In this document: in pieces, positions 34,062 to 47,430 of the stretch
Numbering within the stretch: the first letter of the stretch is position 1
Layout: each line of letters starts with the position of its first letter
Assembly: GCA_036023115.1 (NCBI GenBank)
Contig: JAYKKT010000061.1
Location: 15,335,001 to 15,399,000 of the forward strand
From: Brasenia schreberi
Taxonomy: Eukaryota > Streptophyta > Magnoliopsida > Nymphaeales > Cabombaceae
DNA: 64,000 nucleotides
Direction of reading: 5' to 3'
Position numbers and translations under genes: made by a program
Notes under the pieces: generated by a model
What the model saw: only the letters and a program-made list of their open reading frames with translations
The model's database searches: none
What the model was told of the DNA's origin: nothing

Positions 34062-35290
34062 GAAATGACCACGTTGTCCTCCTTTATTGGGGGGACAACT
34101 TTCTTTTCAAGTTTGGGAGCTTCTTCTTGTATTTTATTTAAAGGAAGTCTTCTTATTCTTGTAAACACTCAGAATCATGCATACAGTACGTTATTAACCA
34201 ACAAAATAGTGGTGTGTGTATATGTATACTTATTTTTTTATATGCTTTGAAGATATGTGAAATTATTTTAGACAGTACAACTTTGGTGGGAAAGGCACAA
34301 CGGAAGCTGCTCACTGATACTTTTTTTACTGACCCCTAAAACCGTTAAAGGTGTGCAACTTAAATGCATCTTGCTACCTTTTGAGCGCCAAGGCAAGGAC
34401 CCTCACCCTCAACCGCTTTGCTAGGCGTCGGCTTAGACAAAGGGGTAGGTGCTCATGAATAGGAAAACGTTCAGTCGTAAAAAGACTCCATGAAGACAAA
34501 GTCCGAAGTAAGAGTTATTTCAGTAAAAGATTTCAATGATAAGTCCATATATCTCATACATCTTGTTGCTCACCCAAATCATGAGCTGACCGGCGAGGCT
34601 AAGTGATAAATTTACTTTCTGAAAACTTCGATAACTTTGAGCGAATGTAGAAACCATCTAGAAAAAGAAAAAGGAAGAGTTATCCTTTAATTGAGTTAAA
34701 GATAAGAACCTGAGTTCCGTAAGAGAGCATACCATCTTTTTCTATGTGCTTGTTCGTCATCAGAGGTGTGGATGGAAGAGAGAATTGTTCTTTACCTTTT
34801 AATCTTTGTTGCTTTTAGGTTTCCGTACAGCATTGAATTCCCACATGGTTTCCGGCCAGTAGAGACGGTAAAGATGAGATCTTGAGTTGCTGCTCAAGCT
34901 AGCCACAAGCAGACCCTCTTTGGCTCATTCGGTTTTGTCCCTAGTTTTCCATATTAGTTAACAAAAGATATGGTATTTATTCATTAGATGCTTCAAAATC
35001 ATAATGTTAGTACAAAGCAAAGTTGGAATGGATGTTAACGATAAGCAAAGGGACATTAATAATGTTAGCCTTTGCCTAGTGCTTGTTCACTTATCCGTTA
35101 GCGGATTCCTCTAACATGAAAGCTTGTGACATGCAGGATGTTGCCACATGTTTCTCTTTTCACATATGCCAAAGTCACAACCTTTCCTCCAATTAGTTCA
35201 GAGTTCATGTGCCATTAGGTAGCTTTATTAGGTGATCAAAGGAAGATTAAGACACATAACACGTATACGCCATAGTGTGTACCTAAACTA
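34062..35290. other. Upstream region of the GDU gene (copy A)
   Basis: Non-coding DNA with patches shared with 54640-55960. No separate gene is seen. At 34375-34445 there is a short C/G-rich patch with 'CTAGGCGTCGGCTTAG' of a kind often found in small plant transposons. Confidence 0.45.
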
Positions 35291-35619
35291 CAGTCTAGTT
35301 CCTTACGCCTCTCTGATTGGCTTCCGTTCAAATGGGTGAACATGGATTTCTTTTTCATTTAAAAAGTGTGGTTTAAACAAATTCAATACACATATTGATG
35401 TCTTCAATCTAAGGGGAAAAGGACGGGAAGGCTGACACCAGTGCGTGATTATAGGAAGCTTCATTGGTGCAGGATCCTCTGTCATGTTTGGTTACAAATG
35501 AAATCGGACCAAGTTCATGAATCTGGTGTTTCTAGCAGTCCGGATGTATGGAAAGTATGAGTTTTAACTAGTATTCCGTGAATTATACTTTTAAAGCAGT
35601 ATATCCACCATCATCTAGA

Positions 35620-35890
35620 CATGGCTGGTTTCGAACTGGCTCGGTGGTTACAAAGGGAACCGAGTCAGTCCAAGAACCTGTTGGAACCGAAACCATTGGA
35701 ACTGGAACCAGTGGTTTCAAATTTCCGGTTCTATAACATTTCAATTTTTTTAATTTAAATTTTTTACTGCTTTTATTGTTTTCGCGTGGTTTAGGACTCA
35801 AACTAGGACTGGAGCTGATGGTTCCAATACGGCACCGGGCCTGGTTCTGGCTTGTGGTTCTAGGAAAACTGGAACAGACCATGACTACCA
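35620..35890. mobile_element. Possible hAT-type MITE rich in GGTTC/GAACC words
   Basis: The segment consists largely of words such as GGAACCG, CCGGTTC and TGGAACC on both strands around an AT-rich centre. This is typical of a class of small hAT-related plant elements, also seen at 44160-44315, 44620-44757 and 51930-52226. Its ends were not precisely defined. The second GDU block lacks it. Confidence 0.4.
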
Positions 35891-36015
35891 CCATTCTTAA
35901 AGCATGGTTATCAAGATAGTAGTATGTACATGAAGATACATAACTAGTCTAAAAAGGGACCTGGTGTTTTGAACACATACAAAGTGGATACGGGAAACCA
36001 AACATGAAACCCAAG

Positions 36016-36162
36016 TTAAGATGAAAGTTTCGAAAAAGGAAAACCGCGATTCGATGCAATTCTCAGATTTTGAAGGTACAAGGCACAAGAGATAATAATT
36101 TCGGATAGTGGAGTACATTTTCCTTCTATAGGCACTACAGAACTATGCCTAGATCTTTCCAT
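36016..36162 (-). pseudogene. Candidate small ORF in block P (copy A), shortened
   Basis: A 48-codon frame beginning MERSRHSSVVPIEGKCTPLS corresponds to the 87-codon frame at 15117-15380. The proteins agree at MERS, SS, VPI, G and TPLS and then diverge through frameshifts. The family is not recognised. The distance to the GDU start is about 2.2 kb, so a role as a GDU 5' exon is unlikely. Confidence 0.2.
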
Positions 36163-36700
36163 GAGCAAGCTGAAACTTTATGCCCATTAAACAATGGCTC
36201 CACTCATGATTTCAGTTGGCGCTCATTTGTTATCCGTTGCTAGTTTTCGCCTTCATGATGGCAGGTATCTTGGTGAGGCATATTCTTACCATCCGCTTCT
36301 GCTCCATTAAGATATGGCTCTTCTCTCGGATGGGTTTCTCTGTTATAAGCCACTGTTTTCACTATGGGAAGCATGATCGAAAAGTAATATATCTCGAGCC
36401 CATTTGCCACCTTCTACAAGATGGTAATGGGCAGATGATCCGGGGTAAGAATCAATACCAGTTATTGAGGAGAAGCGAAATTTTTGAAACAAGAGTGTGA
36501 GGAAACCGGCATGATGGTTGGCATGTGCATATTGAAACAAAAACAAATACATAAAAAGGTTTTCGAATTACTTGGCTAGATGGGTCTAGGCGTGAAGGTT
36601 GTTCCACTACACCATGAATCGAGTTTGACCGTCCACCTTGTAGCAAGAAAGCACTTCGAAAAAGGGTTTATCTATATGGGAATTAGGGGTCATCATGAAA

Positions 36701-39700
36701 GGGATGTAACCCAATCCATTGGTTTCAAGAGAATCACACTCTGCACAAAAAAGACAGGGACGAACCATGAAGTGGTATTTGATGGCGAGGCTGCATGAGA
36801 AATGCACCGTGTGCACTAATGTTGATATCCCAATTCTTACAAGGTAAAATGGTGCTCAGGCTCATGTGGGGATTTGCCTAATCCAAGGATCGCGCCGTGC
36901 TCGCCGCGCTATCAAACACCCCCTCAAGGGCATGGGAATGGAGTAGCTCGAACATGGCATGTGAAGGAGCCTCCATCATACGCTAGGACCAAGATTAGCC
37001 GATCCAGATACTTCTATTTTGGTTCTCTTTTATTAATTTCTTATTTCTACAATTTACCTATCATATATTCTGATTATGGAATGAGAAACGAAATCCTTCT
37101 CCGCTATTGTCAACGCCAAATATTATTAAAAATCGAACAGTCAATGTCCGATGTTATTGGTTGATGGTTAATAAGTTATAAGTGCCATCTAAAAAAATTT
37201 CGTGAGCTCAAAATTTCATCAAAAACCTATTTTAGAGTGGATTTTGCCATTTTTGTTAGAATGCCCTCTTATAGCTTAAAATGCATCAAGAATCACTTAA
37301 ATTGTAATATTCCGATGACCGAGATACGGAGGAAAAAGTATGACCCTATTAGAGAGGTAAATGTAAGTCTTAGTCAACCAAGTATACCTTGACTTCAGTT
37401 TCATATTCCAAACAACCATCATCGTTTAATGTTTGGTTTTAATTCATCGAACTACAGATCAAAAAAATTGACTAGATCAAGAAGCCAGTCCACCAGCAGA
37501 ATGCAATTAGGATTGGATAAATCATCATAAATCTGATCGTTGTTGACAATATATGACTTTTGGAACATTGAAAGGGTTGTTTCTCGAGTTTCTACCATGC
37601 TAAAAATCCTGAGAGTCCAAGGCAAATCGACAAAGTTATACTCGAGAGGAGACCCTGTCGGAACTCAGTAAACAAAATATACCGGCTCTTGGAGATCATG
37701 AACCGTGGCATCATGTGATCGTCTATTTCCTTTACTTTGTGCATTTTCTTAGCTAGTTGTAATCCTAACCTCCTATGAGTTAATGAAATTTTGTATTGGG
37801 TTCTCGATTCTAATTGATTTGCAATCCATAATTGGATTTAAGTCAATTAATTTTGTAGGTCACAGCGTCCTACCATACACAAACTTCACCAATTAAAATA
37901 ACTTTGACTTCCTTTACCATTACATAAAAAATTTAACCCAGTACATTCAATTCACTAGAGTTAGAAATCGCAACAGCGAAAAGCAGAAGTTAACAAGCTT
38001 CATTTAACTAATTCAGTAACACAACCAGAACTACATGATTCATTGTGGTAAAATTTCTGATGATTTGGATTAAGAAATATGATTTGCTGCTCACAACTTG
38101 AAGTGAGATAATTTGTTTGAGACTCCTCAAATTAACTTTGGAAGGTTGCTTTTACTTTTCAGGAGCCAACAGAAAGGGTCACTAAGATTGCTTTCATGAC
38201 ATGAAGAGTCTAAAATTGCTTCATGTTGTTTTTGTGAACTTGGTATATCTAATAATATTCTTGGCACTTATATCATGATCATTTTGCTGTTTGTGAACAA
38301 AAGAATGATAATCACATTCTTGTAGTTTAGCTTTGCTTCTTGGTTGTGGAAGGATGTGAAAGATATACCTTACAAGGCTAGGGAAGCATGTGAAAGTTGC
38401 GTGATACTTAGGCATGTGCCTGAAGCCCATGATCTATGATGTCATTCACATCATAATATTTTTTCTGTTTTGCAAATATTTCTTTCTTGCTTTTATATAG
38501 CTAAGGTATTTCTCAGGCTATAACTAGAACCTTTGGCCTCATGGGCCAGCTAGTTAATGGAAATCGGAACCCAAATAAGATTGTTCCTCAAGGTACATGA
38601 TCATACGGATTCATTTAGCTAGTATGCATTCGGAATGTGGATGGAAATAAAACTAGGTCCTTTTGCCAACTTTCGGTTCCTGGTGCTCGCCATTGTATGG
38701 TTACCAATCTTCTCTTCGATAATAATCTATAGATGACTTGGATCACTAAACGAGTGTCTTGAATTTCAGCATATTTGGTGCAGACCTAGTCAAATTTATA
38801 AAGAACATACAAAATTATCATAACACTTTCAGTTATGATTACAATTTGATCAGAGTATTCCGTATGTGAAAATATATAATATTTATATTATGAATTTGCA
38901 TATATATCTTTATTGTGGTTTATGTGGTGTGCATGCCTGCATTCGTGCTTGTTATTCAACTACAACGGCACTAATGTTTCCTGACATAAAGCTCTTGTGT
39001 GACTTTGCCACTCTACTTACTGGCCTAACAAAAATTTAGTTGAAGCATGCCCTGTAATGATTTGGTTGGTTCTGGCTACTTGCAATTATGCTCGCTACTG
39101 ATTTCTTCAAGAGGTTCGTTTTCTATGCTTGTGTGTCTAGACCTTCGTTTGTGTATGCTTGTATGTGTGGACAAGCATTTGTGACTCAGTTGTACTTTCG
39201 CTAATTTAAATCTTTGAGGCATTGTTGGCTGCCTGGATGACGATGAAATATCCACATATTGCTATTGGAGTTGTTGCTTCATCATCACCTATATTTCAAA
39301 ATTGAGGATATTGTGCCATCATAAACTTTTTTATGATATTGTATTAAATGATTTTCGGTAATGACATTCTTTTATGAAATATCTGTGTATTGCTATTGGA
39401 CTCTTACTTCATCAGCATGTTTCTTAATTTTATACAATTTTTCCCTAATATAAAGGGAAAGTATCAATTGCTTTAGAGTCATTAAAGAGTCTTGGAGTAC
39501 TCTTAATGGCTTACGGAAAACAAGTGAAGGATTGGCTAGTCTAAGCAGAGGCTTCAATTTATGCCGGTCTACTGCATTTATTTCTGTGACATTTGTTTGG
39601 CATCTTCTGTAATAAATATTGAGTATTAATTTCAATTGTTGTTCTTATTCTAAACTAATGATCAATATTACTTTGATAATTGTAGTGATTTGTATCTCTC

Positions 39701-40108
39701 AATGCTTATGATATTTCAATGTGTTATTAAAGGAATCATAAAATAAAAGAAATATTAAAGATGATCAATCGTAGCTTCCCAAATATTAGGATTTCCTTGA
39801 AGATAAACATTGGACAATAATCTTTGCTTATATTCAGCATGTAAGGCATCTATGTAATGGTTTTCATATTGACCGAGATTTTTGGTTATGGTGGACTCTA
39901 TTTATTTCATATTCACATACACCATTTTTGTATCCTTGTAATTTTGGTATTTAAATGGCTAACTATGAAAACTTTATCAGTATTTGTTACTTTGGTTATT
40001 TGCATGATGGTTTTATTTGAATATATATTACTCAATAAGATAAATTGTATTATGATTATTTGATATTGTATGTTAAGTGTATGTGATGGAATCATATTCT
40101 CAATAGAA
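36701..40108. other. Unassigned intergenic DNA
   Basis: About 3.4 kb without a gene I can support. The 96-codon frame at 36874-37164 (+) starts in a GC-richer patch but has no recognisable domain. Frames at 38221-38430 and 39393-39635 (minus) are also without features. No SINE, tRNA or microsatellite stands out. The right end may contain the body of the CACTA-like element that ends at 40523. Confidence 0.35.
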
Positions 40109-40523
40109 AAAATCTTCTATACATTAAAACCGTCGGAGTACTCATGGAAGCATATTTCTGGCGGTTATTCACTATATATATTGGGGTGGTTAACTCTCGA
40201 GATATTTTGACCATTTTTTAAGACATATTCCATTAGTTCAATCTTCGGTAAAGAAATTTTTTTCCTATAGTTTTCTTATTTTCCTAGAAAAGTTTTCTAA
40301 TGGTTCTTTAAAATATTTTCAACTCTTAAGATTTGTTGGAAATGACTTCTTTTAGCAGTTAGGAGATGGTAGAGTATTTTTGGTGGTTCTGCACTTATTT
40401 ATAAGGGTTGTTGTGATTTTTTTATGGATTTTTAAGCAAACTTTTTGTGACGGTTTTCAATCATTTTTTATGGTTTTAATTGCTAAAAATGCCTAAATAT
40501 GTACTAGTGTAGTGAGAATTTAA
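40109..40523. mobile_element. CACTA-like transposon terminus (right end)
   Basis: The sequence ends in TGTACTAGTGTAGTG, the inverse of a CACTACACTAGTACA start. It is preceded by several CCGTC/GGCGGTT/GACGGTT words, a pattern of subterminal repeats in CACTA elements. The matching left end was not found in the 2 kb to the left, so the size is unknown. Confidence 0.45.
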
Positions 40524-40599
40524 AATTTATTGGAGACACACTTAAGATTGCGATGTAAAGGCAAGAGAAAAGAGGCAAGTTGGAAGTTATTGGAAATAG

Positions 40600-41420
40600 T
40601 GCACACGAGAATGGGGGATGGATTCAATTATTGCCACCTTGATTAAAGCCTATGAATAGCAAGTAAATTGATCAAGTAGAGGATCCAATCTATCACATTA
40701 TCAACTCTTTTTGTTCCTGGTTTAACCTGCTTCTTGTAAGAGTAGTGTTAACTGTTGCCACCTCGGTAAAAGCCTACATATAACAATTGAATTGATTTAA
40801 TCACATTATCAACTCTTTTTGTTTTTAGTATTTCTTACTTTTCATAGTAGTAATGTTAACCTAGCTTTGTACCAACTTCTCCTTCAATATAAGAGTGTTT
40901 TCTATTATCTGTCTTATTTTATTATTTTCTTGCCCGGATGCATACTACCGACGTGCCAAGATACGTTAAGTTTGATTCTTGGATACTCACTTTCGTTGCA
41001 TGAAGCCTTATCCATCTTTTCCTTTAAGAAGAAGGGTTACAGTTCTCTGTCATGCCTGCATCACATCTACTAATTGAACCCTCTGTATAAAAGCATGTAA
41101 ATAGCAAATGAATTGATTAAGGAGAGGATCCAATCAATCACACTATCAACTCTTTTTGTTCCTTATAATTTTATCTATTTTTCATAGGAGTAATGTTAAC
41201 ATAGCTTTGTATCGACTGCTTCTTCCACATGACAATACTTTCTCTTGTTTGTCTTATTTTATCATTTTTCTTACTCGAATGCATAGTATCAATAGTGCCA
41301 ACATACACTTAGTTGGATTCTCGGGTACTCATGTTCCTCACTTAAAGGCTCATCCATATTCTCTTTTGAGAATGAGGGTGAGAGTTCTCTAGCACAACCT
41401 ATATTCGTCTAGTTCAACCA
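40600..41420. repeat. About 337-bp tandem repeat (two copies plus a partial one)
   Basis: The word TCACA(T/C)TATCAACTCTTTTTG occurs at 40693, 40801 and 41138. The second and third copies can be followed over about 330 bases, including ATAGTAGTAATGTTAACCTAGC, TGTCTTATTTTAT and GGATACTCA equivalents. The first copy is cut short at 108 bases. Open frames at 40819-41073 and 41156-41392 are the same repeat read in the same frame (VFLTFHSSNVNLALYQLLL against IFHRSNVNIALYRLLL). This leaves a faint chance of coding origin, but no family is recognised. Confidence 0.75.
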
Positions 41421-41984
41421 ATAGTTGTTGCAAGTGCGAGTAGAATTGTGTTGCGATTTTTTATGAACTAGAAAATCAAGTTAAGACCAAGCTGATATTC
41501 TAAATTTTGTCAAATAACTAAACTTAATGACATCATTTGCACAAAGGTTGTGTTTAAACCCAAACAAGGTCAAATCATGTGTTACTTAATAAGATCACAG
41601 TCTAGTTCTGGGGTTGTGGCGCAAAACTTTTGCAAAACAGGCTTGACTAGATGTTGTCAATATCTTAGATTCAATGCAACCAATGCAAAAGAGGCCTATA
41701 GTTTACATTTGAAGTAATGAAGTCAAACTCACAATGTTGGGTTACAAATTTCTAGGAAAGGAAGTCGAGGCATAAAGGTGGGAGGGTTGTAGCTAACAGG
41801 AATGATAAGGTAGAGGTAGAGAGAGAGGATGGGTTTGGTGACTGTCCCTCAGCTTGAGCAAAGCAAAGTGTTAAGTAGTTGATAAAAGTTGCCACAAGAT
41901 TAAGCATGCCGTGGTTCAATTTCGGAAAAAGGATTATGTGATGAGGTTTTGGTGGATAGCATTTTGTGGATGCATAATTGGTCA
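41421..41984. other. Unassigned intergenic DNA
   Basis: No gene recognised. Confidence 0.35.
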
Positions 41985-44159
41985 ATTCTCCTAGGTCAAC
42001 CCTTGTATCTTACGTGGGATGATGAGCCCAAGGACATGAGATCATGGGATTACCCAAATATAAACAATAAGTACTTCAAAATTCTATTATGAATAAGATC
42101 TAATAAAATTTACAACTCAATATCTATATGTTATAGAATTATAAAAAAAATCCTAAATTTTATGTTATTTACAAACTAATCTCTAGTGATTGCACACAAC
42201 AAGCAAACACAGTATGACTAGTTTTTCCTTTCCAAATCTCTTTGTTATTAATGTTTACCAATCATGTAACTCATTCACAAGCTCAGTGATTTCTTATCTC
42301 AACCAAAATACCCCCACACCATCAACACACATAGGCATAATGGTCATCAAGCATGCATATTCATAATAATAAATAACTCATCATTTATCAAATAAGGCAC
42401 ATTAAAATCATCTCAAAACAACTCCTGGCATGGTCCTAAGAGAAAGCATATAATCCCCTACCTCAACAAAAGCATAGATAGATTCATGTCCAAATCCACA
42501 TAAAGATGTGAGGGTCCATGAGTGAAATCATGAGCCCATCTCCTTTGATACCTATCTAAGCATAAAATTAATATTAACATGTAGCTCATTTAATAAGAAA
42601 GGTCGGAGATTCAATTTATTTATGAATCGTAGTTCGAACAACTCCAAAATCCTTAAAATGCTCTATTTGGATTATACAAGAAACCTTCATATCCAATTTT
42701 AGCCCTCAAGTATTCTTTAATTTAGTCGTGGAACATAAATAAAATTCTCACAATATTATAGTCCACTCCATTATGGATTCAAGACTTCAAACAACACTCA
42801 AATGGGACAATGGAAAGCTCTACAACAGCTCAAAAACAGCCAGGTTGGAAAGAATTTAACTAGATCTAGATTGGATACAACCCAAAACATCATGGCATTA
42901 TCTAATGATATGAATCTGACCTAAATCGACCCAAACTGACATGAATTGGATGTTGACATTGTCATGACATCATGATAATGTCGTCATTTGAAATAGTGAG
43001 GACACATAACATAACATGCTTTGTGGTTAACCCGACACATTAACACGGGCACATCGTGCAGGCCACGCCTAACTAGATCAATCTTCAGATCATGGACCTC
43101 AATAGACCCAAAAACCGGCTGAATAGTAGAACCGGCCAAAAATGACTCGGTCCTGACCACCAAATCTGGCAAATAAAAACTTGTTGGAAGGCAAGCCTCA
43201 CCGCTTGGTACTATTATCACTGCTAGTACCAAGTGGTAGGGCATGAGCCTAGACCCGATTAGGCAGGTAGATCATAAAACCTGCGTTTGGGTACGGGCTG
43301 AGACCTAATCTAAATAGAATTAAACATAAAAGAAAAAAAAGGATGCGGACCAATTTTGGATGAGAAAGCCCTAAGAGGTTTCCTTTTCATGAATGTGAAA
43401 GCTACAAAAGCTATTGAAGGATCAAACAAGAGGACCTTTGGTCCCTCGTTAATCTCAAAGATTGTCAAACAAGGAAACTCGATGAGATTTCCTTCACGAA
43501 TTTAGAAAGCCCAATAGTTATTAAGAGTCAAAAAGAGGGCATCCAAATTTGCACAAGTCATTCGAACCTTACCAAGGGTCTTTTAGTACATAGTGTCATC
43601 CACACATATGGTTGGAGTACCTAAGAGCACCCTTCACTTTCTTTGTCGAACATCCAAGTATTGAATTAGTGGTAGCGGACTCTAATATTATGAGAATTTT
43701 GTTTACTGACACAAACCCAAACCTGACCCAAATAAGACTGAAACTGACATGAATTAATTGTTGATGTCATAATTTGAATCGTTAAGGACACGTACTATCA
43801 CATGTTTTACAACTAACCGGACACATACACACGGACACATGGTGGACACGCTTAACTGGATCCATCTCTGGTCATGGACCACAACAAACCCGAAACTAGC
43901 TCAGAATACTCAAATCAGTCAAAAGTGACTCAGTCCCCACAACTACTTCATGGCTAAGTCGACGCTGCCACCAACCTCCCCTTCTTTTTTCCTCCTCTAC
44001 TGGCTTAATCTTGCTACCAAATCTAACAAATAAATATCCGTTGAAAAGCTTTGAGCATGGTATCACTATCATTGCGGGTGCCCAAAGGTAGGGCTTCGGC
44101 CCATACCTGATCGGGTGAATAGATTGTAATACTTGGGTCTGGGTATGAGCCCAGGTGTG

Positions 44160-44315
44160 ACGTAAAATAGAAGGTTCGGTTTGGTTCAGTTCTAGCCTCA
44201 ACCTCGAACCTAACTGCTAGTTGCAGTTCTTAACATTTAGAAAACCAAACCAAGCCAGGCTGTGGATAGAACTTAACCAAACCGAACTGTCAGCTCTATT
44301 TCTAAACCATGATTC
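44160..44315. mobile_element. Possible hAT-type MITE (GGTTC/AACC words)
   Basis: Complementary halves GGTTCGGTTTGGTTCAG and AACCAAACCGAAC enclose the segment, suggesting a foldback unit within the LTR-like cluster. Confidence 0.4.
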
Positions 44316-44382
44316 TACTAATTTAAGGATTTTGCTAAACACAATGTATTATTCCATGACATTATTTGGATCTACGGTCCGC

Positions 44383-44612
44383 ATTATATATATATGAAGT
44401 TATAAAACTCATACATATAAACTTATATACTTGTCAAGACTTAAATCCATATAAGTATATGAACTTTATATATATATATATATATATTCCCATTTTATAT
44501 GTATATAAGGTTACAAAACTCATATAAAATAAACCATAAACTTATAAAGATTATATATATATATATGTTTTATAGCCCTATATACATATAAAATGTGAAT
44601 ATATATATATAA
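44383..44612. repeat. Interrupted TA microsatellites
   Basis: Four TA tracts separated by related AT-rich spacers with recurring CATATAAA and TTATAAA words. Confidence 0.9.
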
Positions 44613-44619
44613 TGGTGAG

Positions 44620-44757
44620 GTTAGGTTTGGTTATCATGGTTTGGTTCCAACAATGGAACCGTCAATCGAACCGCCAGAATTTTTGTCAACTAGAAGCATA
44701 CCGGATTGAACCACTGGTTTGGTTTGGTTATGGTGGTTCCATGAACATCCCTACCAC
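44620..44757. mobile_element. Possible hAT-type MITE, right end defined
   Basis: The segment is rich in TTTGGTT and GGAACC words and ends GGTTCCATGAACATCCCTA. Inverted, this is the TAGGG-TGTTCATGGAACC start of a frequent plant hAT-like element. Confidence 0.5.
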
Positions 44758-46900
44758 AAAACTTATTTAAGTGTCAAACCAGAGCCCTTTCATCCCTCAC
44801 TAACTCAAAGATTGTCATCTTATGCACTGATACCACACTATCACATCCCGAGTTGTGAGCTCTGCCCAAGTTATTTAGGGATCAAACGAAGGACCTCTTC
44901 CTTATAGGTTAGGTTTGGGCTAAAACATAGACCCAGGTATTACAATTTTTTTGTTTTAGATGTGAGTATATTTTAGATCGAGTGGGTAAGTTGTAATACC
45001 TAGGTCAAGTTCTTGGAACAAACCCGATCTAAAATAGGCCCAAACAAGAGGCCTTTTGTGTTTCACTAATCTCAGAGATTGTCATCCTATACTTTGATAC
45101 CACTCCATCACACCCGTGTCTTCAGGCCTCGCTTAGGTTAACCACCGTGCTAACCTATCTGACATTGGACAACGAACCTGAGTTATAATATCATGAGATT
45201 ACCCAAATACGAAGAATAAGTCCTATAAAGTTCCATCACGCATAATGTCTAATAAAATTTATAAGAAAGTAAATAGTACTACAATTTTGTAATCTAATAA
45301 TCAAATCCACAAACACACATTCACATCTTATTTAGTTTCGATAATTATGACCTATACAACGCTAAAGCCAAGGCTACAGGAGATGTTCAAACCTCATCAA
45401 TGTCCCTTGGGTGCCCATGACCTCAACCTCTCTTCCTTGATCGAATGTCTATTATGTTGGTTTATTAATGTTTACCAATCATATAACCCATTCACAAGTT
45501 TTAGTACAATGTCTACAAGTCTTTCGAAATAAAAGCATAGTTATTTTTCTAATCTCAACCAACACACTCATACAACCAACTCACACACATAGGCATGACT
45601 ATTATAAAACATGCATATGTATAAAACAAGTCTCAACAAATATTATGTATAACTCTACATTTATTAAAGTAGTAGTAAAACATATAAAACATAAAATCAC
45701 CTTAAAGCAACCCCTAGCATGGTCCTCAGCCGAAGCAGAGATCCATATCCAAATGCATATAAAATGTTAGGATCCATATGTGATATCACCAACCATCTCA
45801 TGTGATACCTATTTAAGCATGAAATCAATATGAATATATAGCTCATTTAATAACAAGGCCAGAGGTTCAAACCCTGGAACGCCTTAAAATAGCCCAAACA
45901 GGAGTCTGAACGACTCCAAAATACTCTAATGGGATCCAACTAAAAACCTCTAGATATAATTTTATCCTTTAATTATTCTTTAATTTAGTTGTTAAACATA
46001 AATAAAATTTTCATAATATTGTACCATTCTATCACAAATCCAACACTTGAAACTGCGCTCAAATAGGATAATGGAATGCCCTCAAACAGCCCAAACACAT
46101 AACCAGGTCCAAAAGAACTTAATTGGATCCAAACCAAAACCATATACCGTTGGGTGTCATCTAATGACACGAACCTAACCCGAACCAAGACAAATTTGAC
46201 GTTGATGTCATGATGATGTCTTAATTTGAAATGGTTTGGACATGTAACATGGCAAGTTTTCTAGTTAACCGGACATTATCACAGAGACATCATGCGGGGC
46301 ATACATAACTGGATACGTCTGTGGATCATGGACTTCAACAGACCCAAAACCATCTCAGAAGAACCGAATTGGTCAGAAATGATTCCATCCAAATGACTCC
46401 TCGGTCATGATGGAGTCAATGGCCGCCGCTGAACCCCCGGTTCTTCACCTCTACCGAACTACTCTGACGACCGAATCTTAGCAAATAAATAAATATTCAT
46501 ACGAAAGCTCTCCACAATTCCTACCCCTTGTCAACGTCAAGAGACCGCCACACACCATGGGAAATACGACCAGGAACAATAATGGCCAAAATAAAACTTA
46601 ACTTTAACCAATTTTTGATGAAAAATCCTGCGGATTTAGACCACGATAGGGCTCAAATAGGTTGACGATGCGTTTGTCTCTTCAAGCCCTACCCAATGGT
46701 ATTCTCCACACCATCAGAACATTTTTTGATTGTGGAGAAAATAAATAAATCTAAGAAAAATACATCATTTACAAGAAACATCGTGGAGCCTGACCGTTTT
46801 ACTACCAATCACCATCGTTCTCAGCTCCAGATTAGTGAGGAATGGAAACCCTCTTAAGGTTTTCTTATATGAAAGAATTGGGTTTTTCCTTTTGGCCCTA

Positions 46901-47430
46901 TTTTAGATCAGGTTTGGGCCCAACCCAAACCCAAGTGTTAAAGAAACAATGGTGGTAGTGGTCTATGGAGGACATGTTATAGAGGAAGGAGGTGGTTCCA
47001 TGATACCAGTTCATGGTCACTGCAGGGTATTCATCTTTGGTGGTTGTGGTCTGCTACTTATGCCTCACATCAGTCAGGGTAGCGAAATCTATGATGTATA
47101 ATAGGAAGACAGGTTTTCAGTGAAAGAGACGATCAAGGAGAGAAGACAATTGGTTTCCAACTCGGTGAAGAAGAAGAAAGAATGGGATTTCATTTTAAAG
47201 AGAGTTAATTTTCAGGAGAGAAAAATCAAGAGAGAGATCGAAGAAGCAACACAAGAGAGAAAGAACCACATTCTAGAGAGAGAAGAGGGATGAGAAATAA
47301 TAATGAAACAAGACAATGAGAATAAGAGGATGAGTCATGCATGTAGAAACTGTTACTAACAATGTCCCTCTCTTTATAGCCTCTCCTTGCGTTTGTTCTT
47401 CTTTACTTTTTTTCATCTTAAAACATATAG
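46901..47430. other. Unassigned, purine-rich patch
   Basis: GAGAGA-rich DNA at 47100-47295; no gene seen. Confidence 0.35.

Larger units (their letters stand above)
33090..36700 (-). repeat. GDU-containing segmental duplication, copy A
   Basis: This segment aligns by eye in patches with 53380-57030. The matching parts are the 3' flank (CTTGTTGGATTTGGAT), the GDU gene, its promoter, the upstream TTTATTGGGGG..ACAA patch (34085 against 54652), the 'CTTTGCC..AGTGCTT' patch (35070 against 55860), and block P. Gene order, orientation and the roughly 2.3-kb distance from GDU to block P are the same in both. Divergence in non-coding parts is substantial, so the duplication is old. Block P here (35900-36700) also matches 15110-15905. 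Confidence 0.8.
41985..46900 (-). mobile_element. Non-coding LTR-type repeat cluster (possible LARD/TRIM-like element, minus strand)
   Basis: Segments about 41990-43210 and 45140-46500 align along their length in direct orientation (GATTACCCAAATA at 42049 and 45197 through AATCT..CAAATAAA at 43165 and 46475). A third partial copy lies at 43705-44060. Just left of the right copy, at 45091-45105, is ACTTTGATACCACT, which reversed reads AGTGGTATCAAAGT, a primer-binding-site-like sequence next to TCACACCC, a common LTR edge. A second such junction is at 44826-44845. This suggests long LTRs with a short non-coding interior in minus orientation, with nested partial copies. No gag or pol was read. 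Exact LTR ends and a target-site duplication were not established. Confidence 0.5.

Noticed and set aside
36874..37164. 96-codon frame considered as a possible organellar DNA insertion
   Set aside because: No plastid or mitochondrial gene could be recognised, and the sequence on both sides reads as ordinary intergenic DNA.
45865..45890. GGTTCAAACCC-like word resembling a pol III B box
   Set aside because: It lies inside the LTR-like repeat and has no SINE or tRNA context.
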